Below, in pieces: positions 5,145 through 5,220 of a stretch of 5,220 bases of DNA. The first letter of the stretch is position 1. Every line of letters starts with the position of its first letter. Below the pieces are notes generated by a model that saw only the letters and a program-made list of their open reading frames with translations, made no database searches and had not been told where the DNA came from. Made by a program: the position numbers and the translations under genes. The DNA is from JAPUDQ01 sp964552765 (GTDB lineage Bacteria; Patescibacteriota; Saccharimonadia; Saccharimonadales; Saccharimonadaceae): NCBI GenBank assembly GCA_964552765.1, contig CAZKIA010000033.1, positions 1 through 5,220 on the forward strand. Direction: 5' to 3'.

Positions 5145-5175
5145 ACCCCGGACCATCTCATACGCGGCCCGGGGT
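5145..5175. repeat. GC-rich inverted repeat near the right end
   Basis: ACCCCGG (5145-5151) and CCGGGGT (5169-5175) form a seven-base stem with a 17-base loop. It lies directly after the T-tract and is not followed by T's on either strand, so it is not a simple terminator. The rest of the window to 5220 shows only a short GATCGA direct repeat (5197-5208) and no recognisable gene; it may be the start of an RNA or gene that continues beyond the edge. Confidence 0.4.
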
Positions 5176-5220
5176 AAGTAGAGGGTGACGCTCCAGATCG
5201 AGATCGAGCGTGTCTCCGCT

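Noticed and set aside
5152..5168. CTCATA in the loop at 5155-5160 as a tRNA-Met anticodon arm
   Set aside because: The flanking bases do not make a five-pair anticodon stem, and no D-arm or T-arm is present in the right places.

Overview
The window carries four protein genes, one complete and one partial tRNA gene, and about 260 bases of gene-free but structured sequence at the right end. Gene density is high, most intergenic gaps are very short, and the standard bacterial code fits all ORFs (TGA is not needed as a sense codon). A serine hydroxymethyltransferase with an extra segment of about ten residues after the PLP lysine, a MurA with an XRE-type helix-turn-helix fused to its N-terminus, and a short sortase together suggest a Candidate Phyla Radiation bacterium, most likely Saccharibacteria (TM7). 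This assignment is inference from gene content and was not tested by a search.

Layout. Positions 1-54 (-) hold the 5' part of a tRNA-Arg(TCG) cut by the window edge. It diverges from murB (100-1149, +). murB converges with glyA (1164-2435, -) across 14 bases. glyA and the HTH-murA fusion (2556-4076, +) diverge from a 120-base intergenic region containing a 9+2+9 palindrome between the putative -35 and -10 of the fusion gene. HTH-murA converges with a sortase gene (4078-4731, -), the two stop codons being one base apart. The sortase has a near-consensus promoter (TTGACA-17-TACAAT) inside what looks at first like a small membrane-peptide ORF. tRNA-His(GTG) follows at 4883-4960 (+), with its own promoter and a perfect 42-base palindrome that starts within its 3' end. 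Positions 4999-5220 hold nested inverted repeats, a T-tract, and a 12-base copy of part of the tRNA-His T-arm, but no recognisable gene.

How the genes fit together. MurA and MurB catalyse the two consecutive steps from UDP-GlcNAc to UDP-MurNAc, committing precursor to peptidoglycan. The sortase would anchor surface proteins to the envelope or wall. GlyA supplies glycine and one-carbon units. The most interesting point is the MurA fusion: a DNA-binding domain on a metabolic enzyme, whose own promoter contains an operator-like palindrome, suggests an autoregulated entry point to cell-wall synthesis. Both murB and HTH-murA appear to have start codons placed where a leaderless mRNA would begin, while glyA and the sortase have clear Shine-Dalgarno sequences.
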